A stretch of DNA of 64,000 nucleotides, taken from positions 186,001-250,000 of the forward strand of contig NZ_JACGZW010000008.1 in NCBI RefSeq assembly GCF_014145675.1. The letters run 5' to 3'. The DNA comes from Amycolatopsis dendrobii. GTDB lineage: Bacteria; Actinomycetota; Actinomycetes; Mycobacteriales; Pseudonocardiaceae. The translations under genes were made by a program, and so were the position numbers. Shown one piece after another: positions 18,656 to 27,261 of the stretch. Within the stretch, counting starts at the first letter, position 1. Every line of letters starts with the position of its first letter. Below the pieces are notes generated by a model. The model worked only from the letters and a program-made list of their open reading frames with translations. It was not told where the DNA came from and did not search any database.

Positions 18656-19261
18656 ATGGCTGACCAACGACCGCTCGGCTTGCGAGAACGCAAGAAGCTC
18701 GACACGCGCAAAGCGCTGAGCGACGCCGCCGTGGCGCTGATGTACGAGAGAGGTCCAGACAACGTCGTCCGCGAGGACATCGCGGAACGGGCCGGGGTGT
18801 CGCTCCGGACGTTCAGCAACTACTTCGCCACGAAATACGACGCGGTCGCCTACCGGCAGGAGCACCGGATCCGGCTCAGCGCGGAACTGCTGCGGAAACG
18901 CCCGGCGGACGAACCGCTCTGGACCGCGCTCGCCGAAGCGCTCATCGAACCGCTGCGCGCCGACGGAGTGCCGTACGGGCAGCCAGCGTCCGACCAGCTC
19001 AGCGCGGTGCAGGCGTGGAGCGCGACGCCGGAGATGCGCACCGCGCTGGCCCGCGTGGAGACCGGCGACCTGGTCAAGGCGATCGCCGAACGCACCGGCA
19101 CGCAGGTCGGCGACCTGTACCCGCAGCTGGTGTCCGACGTGGCGATCGCGGCGATGACCACAGTGCTGAACCGGTTTCTCGACGAGAGCCTGGAGAAAAC
19201 GGTTCCGGCGACGCTGCGCGACGTGTTCGCGCGGATTTCCCGGGGGTTGCCGCCCCAGTGA
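18656..19261 (+). CDS. TetR-family regulator
   Basis: A 201-residue protein with HTH VVREDIAERAGVSLRTFSNY (near residues 38-58) and the MftR/TetR_C_17-like C-terminal half found in many actinobacterial regulators. ATG at 18656 was chosen; in-frame TTG (18638) and GTG (18647) lie upstream and no strong ribosome site decides between them. Its stop directly abuts the convergent stop of the fadD17-like gene. Target unknown. Confidence 0.8.
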   Translation: MADQRPLGLRERKKLDTRKALSDAAVALMYERGPDNVVREDIAERAGVSLRTFSNYFATKYDAVAYRQEHRIRLSAELLRKRPADEPLWTALAEALIEPLRADGVPYGQPASDQLSAVQAWSATPEMRTALARVETGDLVKAIAERTGTQVGDLYPQLVSDVAIAAMTTVLNRFLDESLEKTVPATLRDVFARISRGLPPQ

Positions 19262-20932
19262 TCAGCGCCGCGAAGCCGCGGGCAGCGAATTCTCCCTGCC
19301 GTGCGCGGCGAACTCGGCCCGCAGCGCCTCCCGATCCTCCTCGGTGAGCAGCCGGTACGGACTGGTCCGGCTCGGCGCGTACCACACCCGGCCGCCTTCC
19401 CAGCCCTGTGCGCGCAACGGCGCCTTGTCCACCTTGCCGCTGCCGGTCACCGGGGCCTCGTCGATGATCCGGACGAACGTGGGCCGCCATTTCGTGCCGA
19501 GATCCGGTTGCGCGGCAAGGAATCCGGCGAACTCGGCCGGATCGAACGCGGCATCCTCGGCGAGAATCACCGACGCCATGAGCAGGTCCCCGGTCCGCGG
19601 ATCGGGCACGCCGTAGCAGTGCGCCGCAGCGAACGCCGGGTACCGGCCGAGGATCCGCTCGACCGCGACCGTGCCGAAGTTCTCGCCGTCCACGCGGAGC
19701 CAGTCCGCCGCCCGGCCCGCGAAGTACAGGTAGCCGTCGCGGTCGCGGTAGCCCAGGTCGCCGGTCCAGAAGTCTTCGCCGCCGAATTTCAGCCGTTCGG
19801 CCATCGCGGCGGGGTTGCGGTAGTAGCCCTCGAACGTTTTCCCCCGGCCGACCGCGACGATCTCGCCGGTCGCTTCCTCGCCGTTCAGCAGCAGGCCGTT
19901 CCCGTCGAATTCCGCGAGCGGGCATTCCCGGTTGTCCTGGTCGCGGATCTCCGCGCGCATTCCGGGCGCGGGACGGCCCAGCGCGTTCGGCGGCGCGTCC
20001 GGGTCCGCCACGATGCGGATTCCGCCCTCGCTGGACCCGTATCCTTCCCGCACTTCGCAGCCGAACCGGCGGCGGAATTCGGCGGATTCTCCCGGCGCGG
20101 CTTCCGATCCGAAGGCCACTTCCAGCCGGTTGTCGGCGTCGGACGGTTGTTCCGGCTGCGCGACGACGTAGCTCAGCACCCGGCCGACGTAGTTGAAGTA
20201 GGTCACGCCGTGCGCGCGCAGGTCCGGGACGAACTGCGACGCGGAGAACTTCCGCACCAGCACGATCGTCGCGCCGACCTTCGCCGCCGCGGCGAGGTTC
20301 ATCATGATGGCGTGCCCGTGGAACATCGGCAGGCACAGGTAGGTGACCGAATCGCGGTGCAGCGAGACGCGTTCGGCCAGCGCGTCGGTCAACCGGCCGA
20401 GGCGGCCGTTGCCGCAGATCACCGCCTTGGGCGTGCCGGTCGACCCGGAACTGAACAGCAGCAGGAAGATCGCGGCCGGGTCCGGGAGCCACGCGGGCAG
20501 GTCCGCGCCCGCGTGCTCGGCCAGCAAGCTTTGGTACTCCGCCGACTCCACGTCGAGGATCCGGCGGACGGTCGGCAGGTCGAGGCTCGCCGCTTCGTCG
20601 CGGTAGAGCGGTTCGGTGAGCAGCACGTCGACGTCGGTGTGGCTGATGTCCGCCGCCAGCTCCGCACCGCGCCGGGTGGAGTTGACGCCGACCAGGACGT
20701 CCCCGGTCACCGCTGCGGCCAGGATCCAGAACACGAAGTCCGGCAGGTTCTGCAGCAGCACCCCGACGTGCCGCTGCGTCCGGCCGGGCCCCGGCTCGAA
20801 GGTGCGCAGCAACGACGCCCGGACGGCGGCCTCGTCGACGACTTCCGCCCACGTCCAGCCTCGCCCCTCGAACCGCAACCCCTCGTGCGCGTCCCCGCGC
20901 CGGGACCGGACGACTTCCGCGAACGTCTCCAT
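19262..20932 (-). CDS. fadD17: Acyl-CoA synthetase, FadD17-like
   Basis: A 556-residue adenylate-forming CoA ligase: P-loop FSSGSTGTPKAV (near residue 185), YGSSEGG (A5), WTGDLGYRD (A7) and catalytic Lys in TGSGKVDKAP. FSASQFVPDLRAHGVTYFNY and RVDGENFGTVAVERIL closely match mycobacterial FadD17, a ligase of the sterol regulon. It overlaps ltp2 by 1 nt (TGATG), so it is the last gene of the chsH2-chsH1-ltp2 operon. It likely activates a steroid or side-chain carboxylate with ATP and CoA. The fadD17 symbol rests on family resemblance only. Confidence 0.78.
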   Translation of the reverse strand: METFAEVVRSRRGDAHEGLRFEGRGWTWAEVVDEAAVRASLLRTFEPGPGRTQRHVGVLLQNLPDFVFWILAAAVTGDVLVGVNSTRRGAELAADISHTDVDVLLTEPLYRDEAASLDLPTVRRILDVESAEYQSLLAEHAGADLPAWLPDPAAIFLLLFSSGSTGTPKAVICGNGRLGRLTDALAERVSLHRDSVTYLCLPMFHGHAIMMNLAAAAKVGATIVLVRKFSASQFVPDLRAHGVTYFNYVGRVLSYVVAQPEQPSDADNRLEVAFGSEAAPGESAEFRRRFGCEVREGYGSSEGGIRIVADPDAPPNALGRPAPGMRAEIRDQDNRECPLAEFDGNGLLLNGEEATGEIVAVGRGKTFEGYYRNPAAMAERLKFGGEDFWTGDLGYRDRDGYLYFAGRAADWLRVDGENFGTVAVERILGRYPAFAAAHCYGVPDPRTGDLLMASVILAEDAAFDPAEFAGFLAAQPDLGTKWRPTFVRIIDEAPVTGSGKVDKAPLRAQGWEGGRVWYAPSRTSPYRLLTEEDREALRAEFAAHGRENSLPAASRR

Positions 20933-22110
20933 CAGCGGTCCGCCGCGAGGACGATCGCCGAGTGCGGCACCGGCGAACCGCCGGTGACGAGCACGTGCTC
21001 CAGCGACTTCGCCGGCTGGTTCACCGAGCTGCCGCGAATCAGCCGGACGCCCTCGGCGATTCCGTTGACCCCGTGGAGGTAGCCCTCCCCCAGCTGGCCG
21101 CCATGGGTGTTGACCGGCAGCCGCCCGCCGAGTTCGAGCGCGCCGCCGGCGATGAAGTCCTTTGCTTCGCCGCGACCGCAGAACCCGTATTCTTCCAGTT
21201 GCAGCAACACCATCGGCGTGAACGCGTCGTACAGAATCGCCGCGTCGATGCCGTCCGGCCCCATCCCCGACTGGGCCCACAACTGCTCGGCGACCAGCTG
21301 CACCTCGGGCATCTCGTCGATGTCGGCACGGTAATAGCTGCTCATCGAAATCTGTTGCGGCCCCACGCCTTGCGCTGCCCCGGCGATCACCGCGGGCGGA
21401 TGCGGCAGGTCGCGAGCCCGCTCCGCGCTCACGATCACCAGCGCCTGTCCCCCGTCGCTTTCCTGGCAGCAATCCAGCAACCGCAACGGATCGGCGATCA
21501 TCCGCGACGCCTGATGGTCTTCGAGCGTGATCGGCCGTTCGTGGAACCAGGCCTTCGGGTTCACCGCCGCGTGTGTGCGCGAAAGCACCGAAACGCGGCC
21601 GAAGTCCTCGCTCGTCGCCCCGTATTTGTGCATGTACCGCCGCGCCAGAAAGGCTTCTTGCTGCGCGGGAGTGAGCAGGCCGTACGGGTTGATCCAGTTC
21701 CGGTATTCCTGGTCGGTGTTCGCGGTGTAAGCGAACGGCGGCGGCCCGGCCCCGAACCGGTGGCCAGAACGTTCGTTGAACGCCCGGTACACCACGACGA
21801 CGTCCGCGACGCCAGAGCTGACCGCGAGCGCCGCCTGCTGCACCGGCGCGCACGCCCCGCCGCCGCCGTGCGGAATACGGCTGAAGAACTTGAGCCGCGG
21901 AATCCCCAACGCCCGCGCGACCGCGATCTCCGGGTTGGTTTCCATGGTGAACAATGCGAATCCGTCGACTTCTTCGACCGGAATCCGCGCGTCGGCAAGA
22001 GCGGCGAGGACGCATTCGCAGGCGAGCTGCCATTCGCTGCGCCCGGAATTCTTGCTGAACTCAGTCGCGCCGATCCCGGCGATCGCGGCCCGCCGCGCGA
22101 ACCCGCTCAT
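20932..22110 (-). CDS. ltp2: Steroid side-chain aldolase, thiolase-like Ltp2
   Basis: A 392-residue thiolase-superfamily protein. IAGIGATEFSKNSGRSEWQL, HGGGGACAPVQQA, VYRAFNERSG and INTHGGQLGEGYLHG (here VNTHGGQLG) are signatures of mycobacterial Ltp2. With ChsH2 it cleaves 17-hydroxy-3-oxo-pregnene-20-carboxyl-CoA by retro-aldol reaction to androstenedione and propionyl-CoA, the last side-chain step. Ltp2 lacks the normal thiolase catalytic Cys pattern. It starts with ATG at 22110 after an 86-bp duplicated or inserted stretch and is coupled to fadD17. Confidence 0.9.
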   Translation of the reverse strand: MSGFARRAAIAGIGATEFSKNSGRSEWQLACECVLAALADARIPVEEVDGFALFTMETNPEIAVARALGIPRLKFFSRIPHGGGGACAPVQQAALAVSSGVADVVVVYRAFNERSGHRFGAGPPPFAYTANTDQEYRNWINPYGLLTPAQQEAFLARRYMHKYGATSEDFGRVSVLSRTHAAVNPKAWFHERPITLEDHQASRMIADPLRLLDCCQESDGGQALVIVSAERARDLPHPPAVIAGAAQGVGPQQISMSSYYRADIDEMPEVQLVAEQLWAQSGMGPDGIDAAILYDAFTPMVLLQLEEYGFCGRGEAKDFIAGGALELGGRLPVNTHGGQLGEGYLHGVNGIAEGVRLIRGSSVNQPAKSLEHVLVTGGSPVPHSAIVLAADR

Positions 22111-22205
22111 GCCGCCACCTCTTCACGGAGTCGCACGCCGGCCGACCGGAAGGTGCCGGCATGAACAACCATGATTCGCTTGCGAGCTGCGCTCATGCCG
22201 CCACC
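22104..22205. repeat. 16-bp direct repeat flanking an 86-bp insert between chsH1 and ltp2
   Basis: CGCTCATGCCGCCACC occurs at 22104-22119 and 22190-22205 (86-bp period). On the minus strand both copies carry a stop and start overlapping as GGCATGAGCG: one at the chsH1 end, the other at the ltp2 start. The stretch between encodes an in-frame 29-codon peptide (22196 to 22107) coupled to both neighbours. A short duplication or insertion that kept translational coupling is the simplest reading. Confidence 0.6.
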
Positions 22206-22576
22206 GTCACTCGAGCCGACACGTGCACGCCGCGTTCGTGGCTTCCGGCGACCTTGATCGTCACCGCGTCCTCGGTCGCTTCGATGACTTCGCCGGCGAA
22301 AGTGAGCGTGTCCCCGGGAAACAACGGCAGCCCGAGCCGCAGCGACACCCTGCGGATCCGCGTCGCCGGGCCGCAGACGTCGGTGAGGTAGCGGTCGATG
22401 AACCCGTTGGTGGCGTTGATGCTGATGAAAATGTCCGGCATTCCCCGTTCGGCCGCCTTGCCGGGGTCGTGGTGCACGTCCTCGAAATCCTGCGACGCGA
22501 TCGCGGTGGCGACGATCGCGGTCCGGTCGAACGGGATCGCCAGCTCCGGCAGGCGGTCCCCGAGAGCCAGGGTCAT
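22193..22576 (-). CDS. chsH1: MaoC-like enoyl-CoA hydratase subunit ChsH1
   Basis: A 127-residue single hot-dog protein. DFEDVHHDPGKAAERGMPDIF matches the DFQDVHHD core of mycobacterial ChsH1, with the D/H pair that forms the hydratase active site. With ChsH2 it hydrates the C17-C20 enoyl-CoA of the C3 side chain before Ltp2 cleavage. It overlaps the DUF35 gene upstream by 4 nt (ATGA), so the two are translationally coupled. Confidence 0.9.
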   Translation of the reverse strand: MTLALGDRLPELAIPFDRTAIVATAIASQDFEDVHHDPGKAAERGMPDIFISINATNGFIDRYLTDVCGPATRIRRVSLRLGLPLFPGDTLTFAGEVIEATEDAVTIKVAGSHERGVHVSARVTVAA

Positions 22577-22998
22577 CGGGTGTGCTCCTTCGGGTCGCGC
22601 GGCCGCAGCTGCGGGAGGATTTCGCCGTGCGCGTGCTCGCTGAAGCCGACCCGCAGCGGCAGACCGATCTCGAGCCGGTCGTGGTCGATCCCGGCGATGT
22701 CCGCGACCAGCCGGACGCCCTCCTCCAGATCGGCCAGGCCGACCGCGAGCGGGTAGTCGAACGCGGGATCCTTCGGGTGATACAGCACCGTCCAGCTGTG
22801 CAATACCGCGCGTCCGCTGGCGACGACCGTGTCCCACGCGAAGCTCCGGCACACCGGACACGCCGGGCCGGGCGGATGCCGGAGCGTCTGACAGCCGGTG
22901 CAGCGCTGGATTTCCAGGCGTCCTTCGCGAGCGGCGGCGAAGAAGAACTGGTTGTCCTGGGTGATCGTGAGCCGCGGGACCGCGGTGTGCTCGCCCAT
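22573..22998 (-). CDS. chsH2: DUF35 (OB-fold/zinc) half of ChsH2
   Basis: A 141-residue protein with a rubredoxin-like zinc knuckle CTGCQTLRHPPGPACPVC (near residues 32-49) and an OB-fold, the DUF35 layout. In mycobacterial ChsH2 this domain is fused behind a MaoC domain and partners Ltp2 in the aldolase complex. Here it is a separate gene, overlapping the MaoC gene by 1 nt (TGATG) and chsH1 by 4 nt. It should dock Ltp2 to the hydratase; the split is the unusual point. Confidence 0.85.
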   Translation of the reverse strand: MGEHTAVPRLTITQDNQFFFAAAREGRLEIQRCTGCQTLRHPPGPACPVCRSFAWDTVVASGRAVLHSWTVLYHPKDPAFDYPLAVGLADLEEGVRLVADIAGIDHDRLEIGLPLRVGFSEHAHGEILPQLRPRDPKEHTR

Positions 22999-23546
22999 CA
23001 CTCGCTCCGTTCGGCCGGGCGGAACCGCAGGATCCGGAAACGTTCGTCGACCAGCAGTTCGCCGGCCTCGTCCACGTAATGCTTGCGCAGCGTCACGAAA
23101 TGCCCGTAGCCGAGCGCGGTGCGCTTGCACCCCGACACGGCCTCGATGGTGAAATGGCAGGTCACGTGCGTGCCCGGGGTGATCTCGCGGACGTACTCCT
23201 GTTCGACGTCGGTGGCCACCACCGAGGTGTAGCCGGCGGCGTCGAGCACGTTCATCAGCCGCGAGTACGCGAAATCCTCCACCGCGCCCTCGCGGCGCAG
23301 CTGCTGGATCTCGCGGTAGCGCCGGTACCCGGCCATCACCCAGGTCGAGCACATCGCGGGCGGAGCGACGACGCCGGGGCGGCCGGTCGCCTTCGCCGCG
23401 GCGTCGTCGACATACACCGGATTGCGGTCGTCGAGCGCCTCGACCCAGTTGCGGATCATCGCCTCGTTCACCGCGTACCGGGCCACCCGCGGCGGCTCGG
23501 CCTGCTGGCCGGTGAACTCGGCGAAGTCCGTCCGGAGACCGGTCAT
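22998..23546 (-). CDS. chsH2: MaoC-like hydratase half of ChsH2
   Basis: A 182-residue FAS1-like/MaoC hot-dog protein (VARYAVNEAMIRNWVEALDD; RNPVYVDDAAAKATGRPGVV; VVAPPAMCSTWVM) corresponding to the N-terminal part of ChsH2, which forms the heterotetrameric hydratase with ChsH1. ATG at 23546 was chosen over the adjacent GTG at 23549 because AAGGAGG ends 4 nt before it. It is the first gene of the chsH2-chsH1-ltp2-fadD17 operon, whose promoter lies at 23576-23626. Confidence 0.85.
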   Translation of the reverse strand: MTGLRTDFAEFTGQQAEPPRVARYAVNEAMIRNWVEALDDRNPVYVDDAAAKATGRPGVVAPPAMCSTWVMAGYRRYREIQQLRREGAVEDFAYSRLMNVLDAAGYTSVVATDVEQEYVREITPGTHVTCHFTIEAVSGCKRTALGYGHFVTLRKHYVDEAGELLVDERFRILRFRPAERSE

Positions 23547-23558
23547 CACCCCTCCTTG

Positions 23559-23572
23559 AGCAAGCGTTTGGC
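23559..23572. promoter_or_regulatory. KstR2-like box at the chsH2 operon start site
   Basis: AGCAAGCGTTTGGC fits one half of the KstR2 motif (AnCAAGnnCTTGnT) well and the other half less well. It overlaps the predicted transcription start of the operon. An almost identical box lies at 33722. Confidence 0.5.
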
Positions 23573-23575
23573 AGG

Positions 23576-23626
23576 ACGTTAGGAGCGTGCGGGAAAGCGG
23601 GCAAGCGACAGTCCCGGTGGGCGGGC
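23576..23626 (-). promoter_or_regulatory. Promoter of chsH2 operon with upstream element
   Basis: Read on the minus strand: element GCCCGCCCACCGGGA (23626-23612), 7 nt, -35 TTGCCC (23604-23599), 17-nt spacer, -10 TAACGT (23581-23576). The element recurs with the same 7-nt spacing at four other promoters in this window (33739, 57571, 61628 and 62317) and with weaker geometry at 34113. The KstR2-like box follows directly downstream. Confidence 0.65.
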
Positions 23627-23676
23627 GGCTCGTGCGTGTCTATGCCGGTCAGCACCGGCGCCGCCACTCACGAGCC
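23627..23676 (-). terminator. Stem-loop terminator behind the long side-chain operon
   Basis: GGCTCGTGCGTG pairs with CACTCACGAGCC (one mismatch) around an inner GCCGGT/ACCGGC stem, starting just after the fadD stop (23678). It belongs to a hairpin family also found at 35105, 51402 and 54555. Confidence 0.7.
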
Positions 23677-23677
23677 C

Positions 23678-25294
23678 TTACTCCCACCGCACCAGCCGCC
23701 GGACCACCTTCCCGGTCGCGTTGCGCGGCAACGGGTCCCGGGTCAAGAACCAGGCCGTCGGAACCTTGTACCGGGCCAACCTTTCGCCGAGATACTCGCG
23801 CAGCTCATCAGCGTCCACTTCAGACTCCGCACGAACCACTATCTTCGCCGCGACGATCTGCCCGTAATCCGGATCCGGCAGACCCGCGACAATGCATTCG
23901 GCGACCCCGGGATGTCCGGCGAGCTGTTCCTCCACCTCCGCCGGGTAGATGTTCTCCGCCCCGCGCAGGATCAGGTCGCTGCGCCTGCTCAGCACGAACA
24001 GCGCGCCGTCGCGCAGCTGGCCGAGGTCGCCGGTCCGGAACCAGCCGTCGTCGGTGAACGCGGCGGCGGTCGCGGCCGGGTCGTTGAAGTAGCCGAGCAT
24101 CACCTGCGGGCCGCGGAGGTGGATCTCCCCGTCGGTGCCGTCCGGGACCGGACGGCCTTCGGTGTCGCGGATCTGCACTTCCATGTTCGGCACCGGCCGT
24201 CCCGCGGTGTCCGGGTCGGCGAGGAGTTCGGCGGGGGTCGCGAGGGTGGCCGCGGTGGACGATTCGGTCAGACCGTAGTTCGTGCTCAGCGAAGCGGCCG
24301 CACCGGGCAGCGCGTCCCGCAGCTGGTCTTTCAGTTCGGCGGTCGACGGCGCGCTGCTGACCGAGACGGTCTTGAGCGTGCTGAGGTCGTAGCCGGAGAG
24401 ATCGGCTTCGACCAGGCGGGACAGCATCGTCGGGACCGCGCCCCAGTTGGTGATCCGTTCGGCCTGCACGAGGTCCAGCACCCGGTGGATGTCGAATTTC
24501 CCCTGGTACAGCACGGCGGTGTCGCCCACCGCGAGCCGCACGACGGCGAGGTTGTGCAGGGCGGCGATGTGGAACAACGGGGTGGCCAGCAGGAATCGGC
24601 GGTCCCGCGCCGGACGGCCGAATTCCGCCGCCAACGCGTCGTTGAACAGGTGGAACCAGACCGCGGCGAGCACGTTGCGGTGCGAGTGCGTCGCGCCCTT
24701 CGGATGGCCGGAAGTGCCGCTGGTGAAGAGGATGACGGCGGGGTCGTCCTCGTCGACCGGCTCAGGTTTCAGCGCGGTGCCTTCGTGCCGGCCAAGGAGT
24801 TCCCGGTACTGCGGGCTGCCTAATTCCAGCACCGGATACTGGTCCGCGACCAGCGGTGTCCGGGACGCGTCGGTCAGCACGACTTTCGGCGTGGTCAGGT
24901 CGAGGCCATGCGCGACCTCCGGCGCGGCCCACATCGAGTTCATCCCGACCGCGATCGCGCCGAGCGACACCGCGGCCCAGAATCCGACTATCCACTCCGG
25001 ACAGTTCGCCGCGCACAACGCGACCCGGTCCCCTCGGCCGACCCCGTATTCGGTCCGCAGCACCGAGGCGAGCGCCGAAACCTGGTCGTAGTGCCGGGCA
25101 AAGGTGAGCCGGCTGTGCACAGTGACCAGATACTCGCGGTCGCCGAACTCGCGCGAGGCCTCCAGCAATTCGGTCAGGCGCCGATGCCGCCGCGCGAACA
25201 CCCTCGCCGGACGGCCCGCGACCGGCTCCGGCCGGATCTCGAACCTCGCGCCCGGCGCGGTCAGCCGCGCGATGATGTCGTCCCGATCGGTCAT
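23678..25294 (-). CDS. Acyl-CoA synthetase (steroid or fatty acid CoA ligase)
   Basis: A 538-residue adenylate-forming ligase: P-loop LFTSGTSGHPKGATHS (near 185-200), YGLTESS, RTGDLGQLRD, and catalytic Lys in RNATGKVVRR. An N-terminal extension (FEIRPEPVAGRPARVFARRH) is typical of a MenE-like actinobacterial subgroup. It is the last gene of the fadA-fadE34-fadE29-fadE28-hsd4B-fadA5-SDR operon, so it probably activates the C5 side-chain carboxylate (a cholenoate- or bile-acid-like substrate) with ATP and CoA. I cannot assign a named orthologue. Confidence 0.8.
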   Translation of the reverse strand: MTDRDDIIARLTAPGARFEIRPEPVAGRPARVFARRHRRLTELLEASREFGDREYLVTVHSRLTFARHYDQVSALASVLRTEYGVGRGDRVALCAANCPEWIVGFWAAVSLGAIAVGMNSMWAAPEVAHGLDLTTPKVVLTDASRTPLVADQYPVLELGSPQYRELLGRHEGTALKPEPVDEDDPAVILFTSGTSGHPKGATHSHRNVLAAVWFHLFNDALAAEFGRPARDRRFLLATPLFHIAALHNLAVVRLAVGDTAVLYQGKFDIHRVLDLVQAERITNWGAVPTMLSRLVEADLSGYDLSTLKTVSVSSAPSTAELKDQLRDALPGAAASLSTNYGLTESSTAATLATPAELLADPDTAGRPVPNMEVQIRDTEGRPVPDGTDGEIHLRGPQVMLGYFNDPAATAAAFTDDGWFRTGDLGQLRDGALFVLSRRSDLILRGAENIYPAEVEEQLAGHPGVAECIVAGLPDPDYGQIVAAKIVVRAESEVDADELREYLGERLARYKVPTAWFLTRDPLPRNATGKVVRRLVRWE

Positions 25295-25313
25295 CGGTCG
25301 CCTCCCGTTGTGA

Positions 25314-26135
25314 TCATCGGATCGTCAGCTGCCCGCCGTCGACGTTCCAGCACTGCCCGGTCACCCAGCCCGCCTCGGCGCTGGCCAGGAACACCGCGGC
25401 CGCCGCGATGTCGGCCGGCTCGCCAACCCGCCGCAACGGCACTTGCGCGCGAACGTACTCGGCCCACGAAGCCGGATCCACGTCGTCCAGCCTGCTCGTG
25501 CCGACCACCCCGGGGCACAGCGCGTTCACCCGGATTCCGTGTTCTCCCAGCTCTTTCGCCGTCGAGGAGGTCAGCGACTGCAGCGCGGCTTTCGACGCGG
25601 AATAGGCCGCCGAGCCCGCTCCGGACAGCTTCCCGCCGATCGAGGAGATGTTCACGAAAATCCCGCCGTCGCCCTGCTCGACCATCCTTCGCCCGAACGC
25701 GCGCGTCATCAGGAACGGCCCGCGCAGGTTGACCGCAAGGACCCGGTCCCAGGTCTTAACGTCGAGGTCCAGCACCGGCAGGCGATCGGGCCCGCGCGCG
25801 GCCGCGGCGTTGTTGACGACGATGTCCACGCGGCCGAACGCGTCGAGAACGGTCGCCAGCAGGCGGTCGACCTGCACCGGGTCAGCGACGTCGCTCACCA
25901 CCGGCAAGGCCTGGCCGCCGAACTCGCGAATCTCGTCCGCGACGGACTCGATGTCCCGCCAGCCCGCGGCCTGCTCTTCCGGCGGGAATTTCTCGCGCGG
26001 GCGGCCGCTGCCGGTCAGCGCGACCGCGCAGCCGGCCTTCGCCAGCTCGACCGCGATCGCCCGGCCGATCGACCGCATCCGGCCCGCCCCGGTCACCACC
26101 GCGACTTTGCCGTCGAACCCGCTCAGCGGATACAT
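25314..26135 (-). CDS. Short-chain dehydrogenase of the side-chain operon
   Basis: A 273-residue SDR. The cofactor motif TGAGRMRSIGRAIA has a two-residue insertion. Catalytic Ser is in FVNISSIGG and YSASK supplies Tyr and Lys; WNVDGG near the end is typical of FabG-like enzymes. It may oxidise a hydroxy group on the steroid or its side chain with NAD(P). It lies 1 bp after fadA5 and 19 bp before fadD, well inside the operon. The exact substrate is not deducible. Confidence 0.8.
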   Translation of the reverse strand: MYPLSGFDGKVAVVTGAGRMRSIGRAIAVELAKAGCAVALTGSGRPREKFPPEEQAAGWRDIESVADEIREFGGQALPVVSDVADPVQVDRLLATVLDAFGRVDIVVNNAAAARGPDRLPVLDLDVKTWDRVLAVNLRGPFLMTRAFGRRMVEQGDGGIFVNISSIGGKLSGAGSAAYSASKAALQSLTSSTAKELGEHGIRVNALCPGVVGTSRLDDVDPASWAEYVRAQVPLRRVGEPADIAAAAVFLASAEAGWVTGQCWNVDGGQLTIR

Positions 26136-26136
26136 C

Positions 26137-27261
26137 TCAGAGCCGCTCGACGATCGCCGCCGTCGCCTGCGCCCCGCCGGCGCAGATCGCCACCAGGCCG
26201 AGCGTCTGGTCGCGGCGCTCCAGTTCGTCGACGATCTCTGCGAGCAGCCGGATTCCGGTCGCGCCGACCGGATGCCCGATCGCGATCGCGCCGCCGTTGA
26301 CGTTGAGCCGGTCCTCGCCGACCCCGAGGGTGCGGGCGAATGACAGCGGCACCGCCGCGAACGCCTCGTTGACCTCGAACAAATCGATGTCCGCGATGGT
26401 CATCCCGGCTCGGCCAAGCACGCGTTCGGCCGCGCGGATCGGGCCGTCCAGCAGGTACTTCGGCTCGGCGCCGACGATGGTCTGCGCGACCAGCCTCGCC
26501 CGCGGCCGCAGCCCGAAGGTCTGGTCGGCGTCGACCAGCAGCGCGGCCGAGGCGCCGTCGGAAATCTGCGACGCGGTGCCCGCGGTGTGCAGGCCGTCTT
26601 CCTTGATCGGGGCGAGTCCGGCGAGGGCTTCGGTGCTGGTGTCGCGCAGTCCTTGGTCGCGGTCGAACTGGCCGCCGTCGAGCGGGACCGGCAGGATCGA
26701 ACGGCCGAACCGGCCCTCGTCCCAGGCACGGCGCGCGCGTTGCTGCGAGCGGAGCCCGAACGCGTCCAGGTCCGCGCGGGCGAGCCCGCGCCGTGCGGCG
26801 ATCCGGTCGGCCGCCTCGTACTGCGCGGGGAGGTCGGTCTTCCACGACTCCGGACGCGGGCGGCCCGCGTCGCCGAGGTTGCTCAGCAGCGGCACCCGGC
26901 TCATCGACTCGACCCCGCACGCCATTCCGGCGTCCACCAGCCCGGCCGCGATCTGCGCGGCGATCAGGTGCACCGCCTGCTGCGCGGACCCGCATTGCGC
27001 GTCGATGGTGGTGGTCGCGGTCTCCTCCGGGAGCCCCGCGTGCAGCCAGGCGAACCGGCCGACGTTGTTCGACTGCTCGCCCGCCTGCGTGACGCATCCC
27101 GCCACGACGTCGGTGACCAGCGCCGGATCGAGGCCGGTGCGGTCGAGGATCCCGCGCTGCACGTGACCGAGCAGTTCGACCGCGTGGATGCCGGACAACG
27201 CGCCGCGCCGCTTGCCGAACGGGGTGCGGACCGCGTCCACAATGACCGGGGTGCCCATCAT
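26137..27261 (-). CDS. fadA5: Steroid side-chain 3-ketoacyl-CoA thiolase FadA5
   Basis: A 374-residue thiolase. PVIVDAVRTPFGKRRGALSG, CVTQAGEQSNNVGRFAWL and DAQCGSAQQAVHLIA closely follow mycobacterial FadA5. The nucleophile is Cys90; NEAFAAVPLSF, GHPVGATG and CAGGAQAT complete the active site. FadA5 cleaves 3,22-dioxo-chol-4-en-24-oyl-CoA, releasing acetyl-CoA and a C22 acyl-CoA. ATG at 27261 (or 27258) follows AGGAG and overlaps the hsd4B stop. Confidence 0.87.
   Translation of the reverse strand: MMGTPVIVDAVRTPFGKRRGALSGIHAVELLGHVQRGILDRTGLDPALVTDVVAGCVTQAGEQSNNVGRFAWLHAGLPEETATTTIDAQCGSAQQAVHLIAAQIAAGLVDAGMACGVESMSRVPLLSNLGDAGRPRPESWKTDLPAQYEAADRIAARRGLARADLDAFGLRSQQRARRAWDEGRFGRSILPVPLDGGQFDRDQGLRDTSTEALAGLAPIKEDGLHTAGTASQISDGASAALLVDADQTFGLRPRARLVAQTIVGAEPKYLLDGPIRAAERVLGRAGMTIADIDLFEVNEAFAAVPLSFARTLGVGEDRLNVNGGAIAIGHPVGATGIRLLAEIVDELERRDQTLGLVAICAGGAQATAAIVERL

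Noticed and set aside
22107..22196. 29-codon frame between chsH1 and ltp2 as a confident gene
   Set aside because: It has atypical codon use and can be explained by a small duplication; kept only as a finding.
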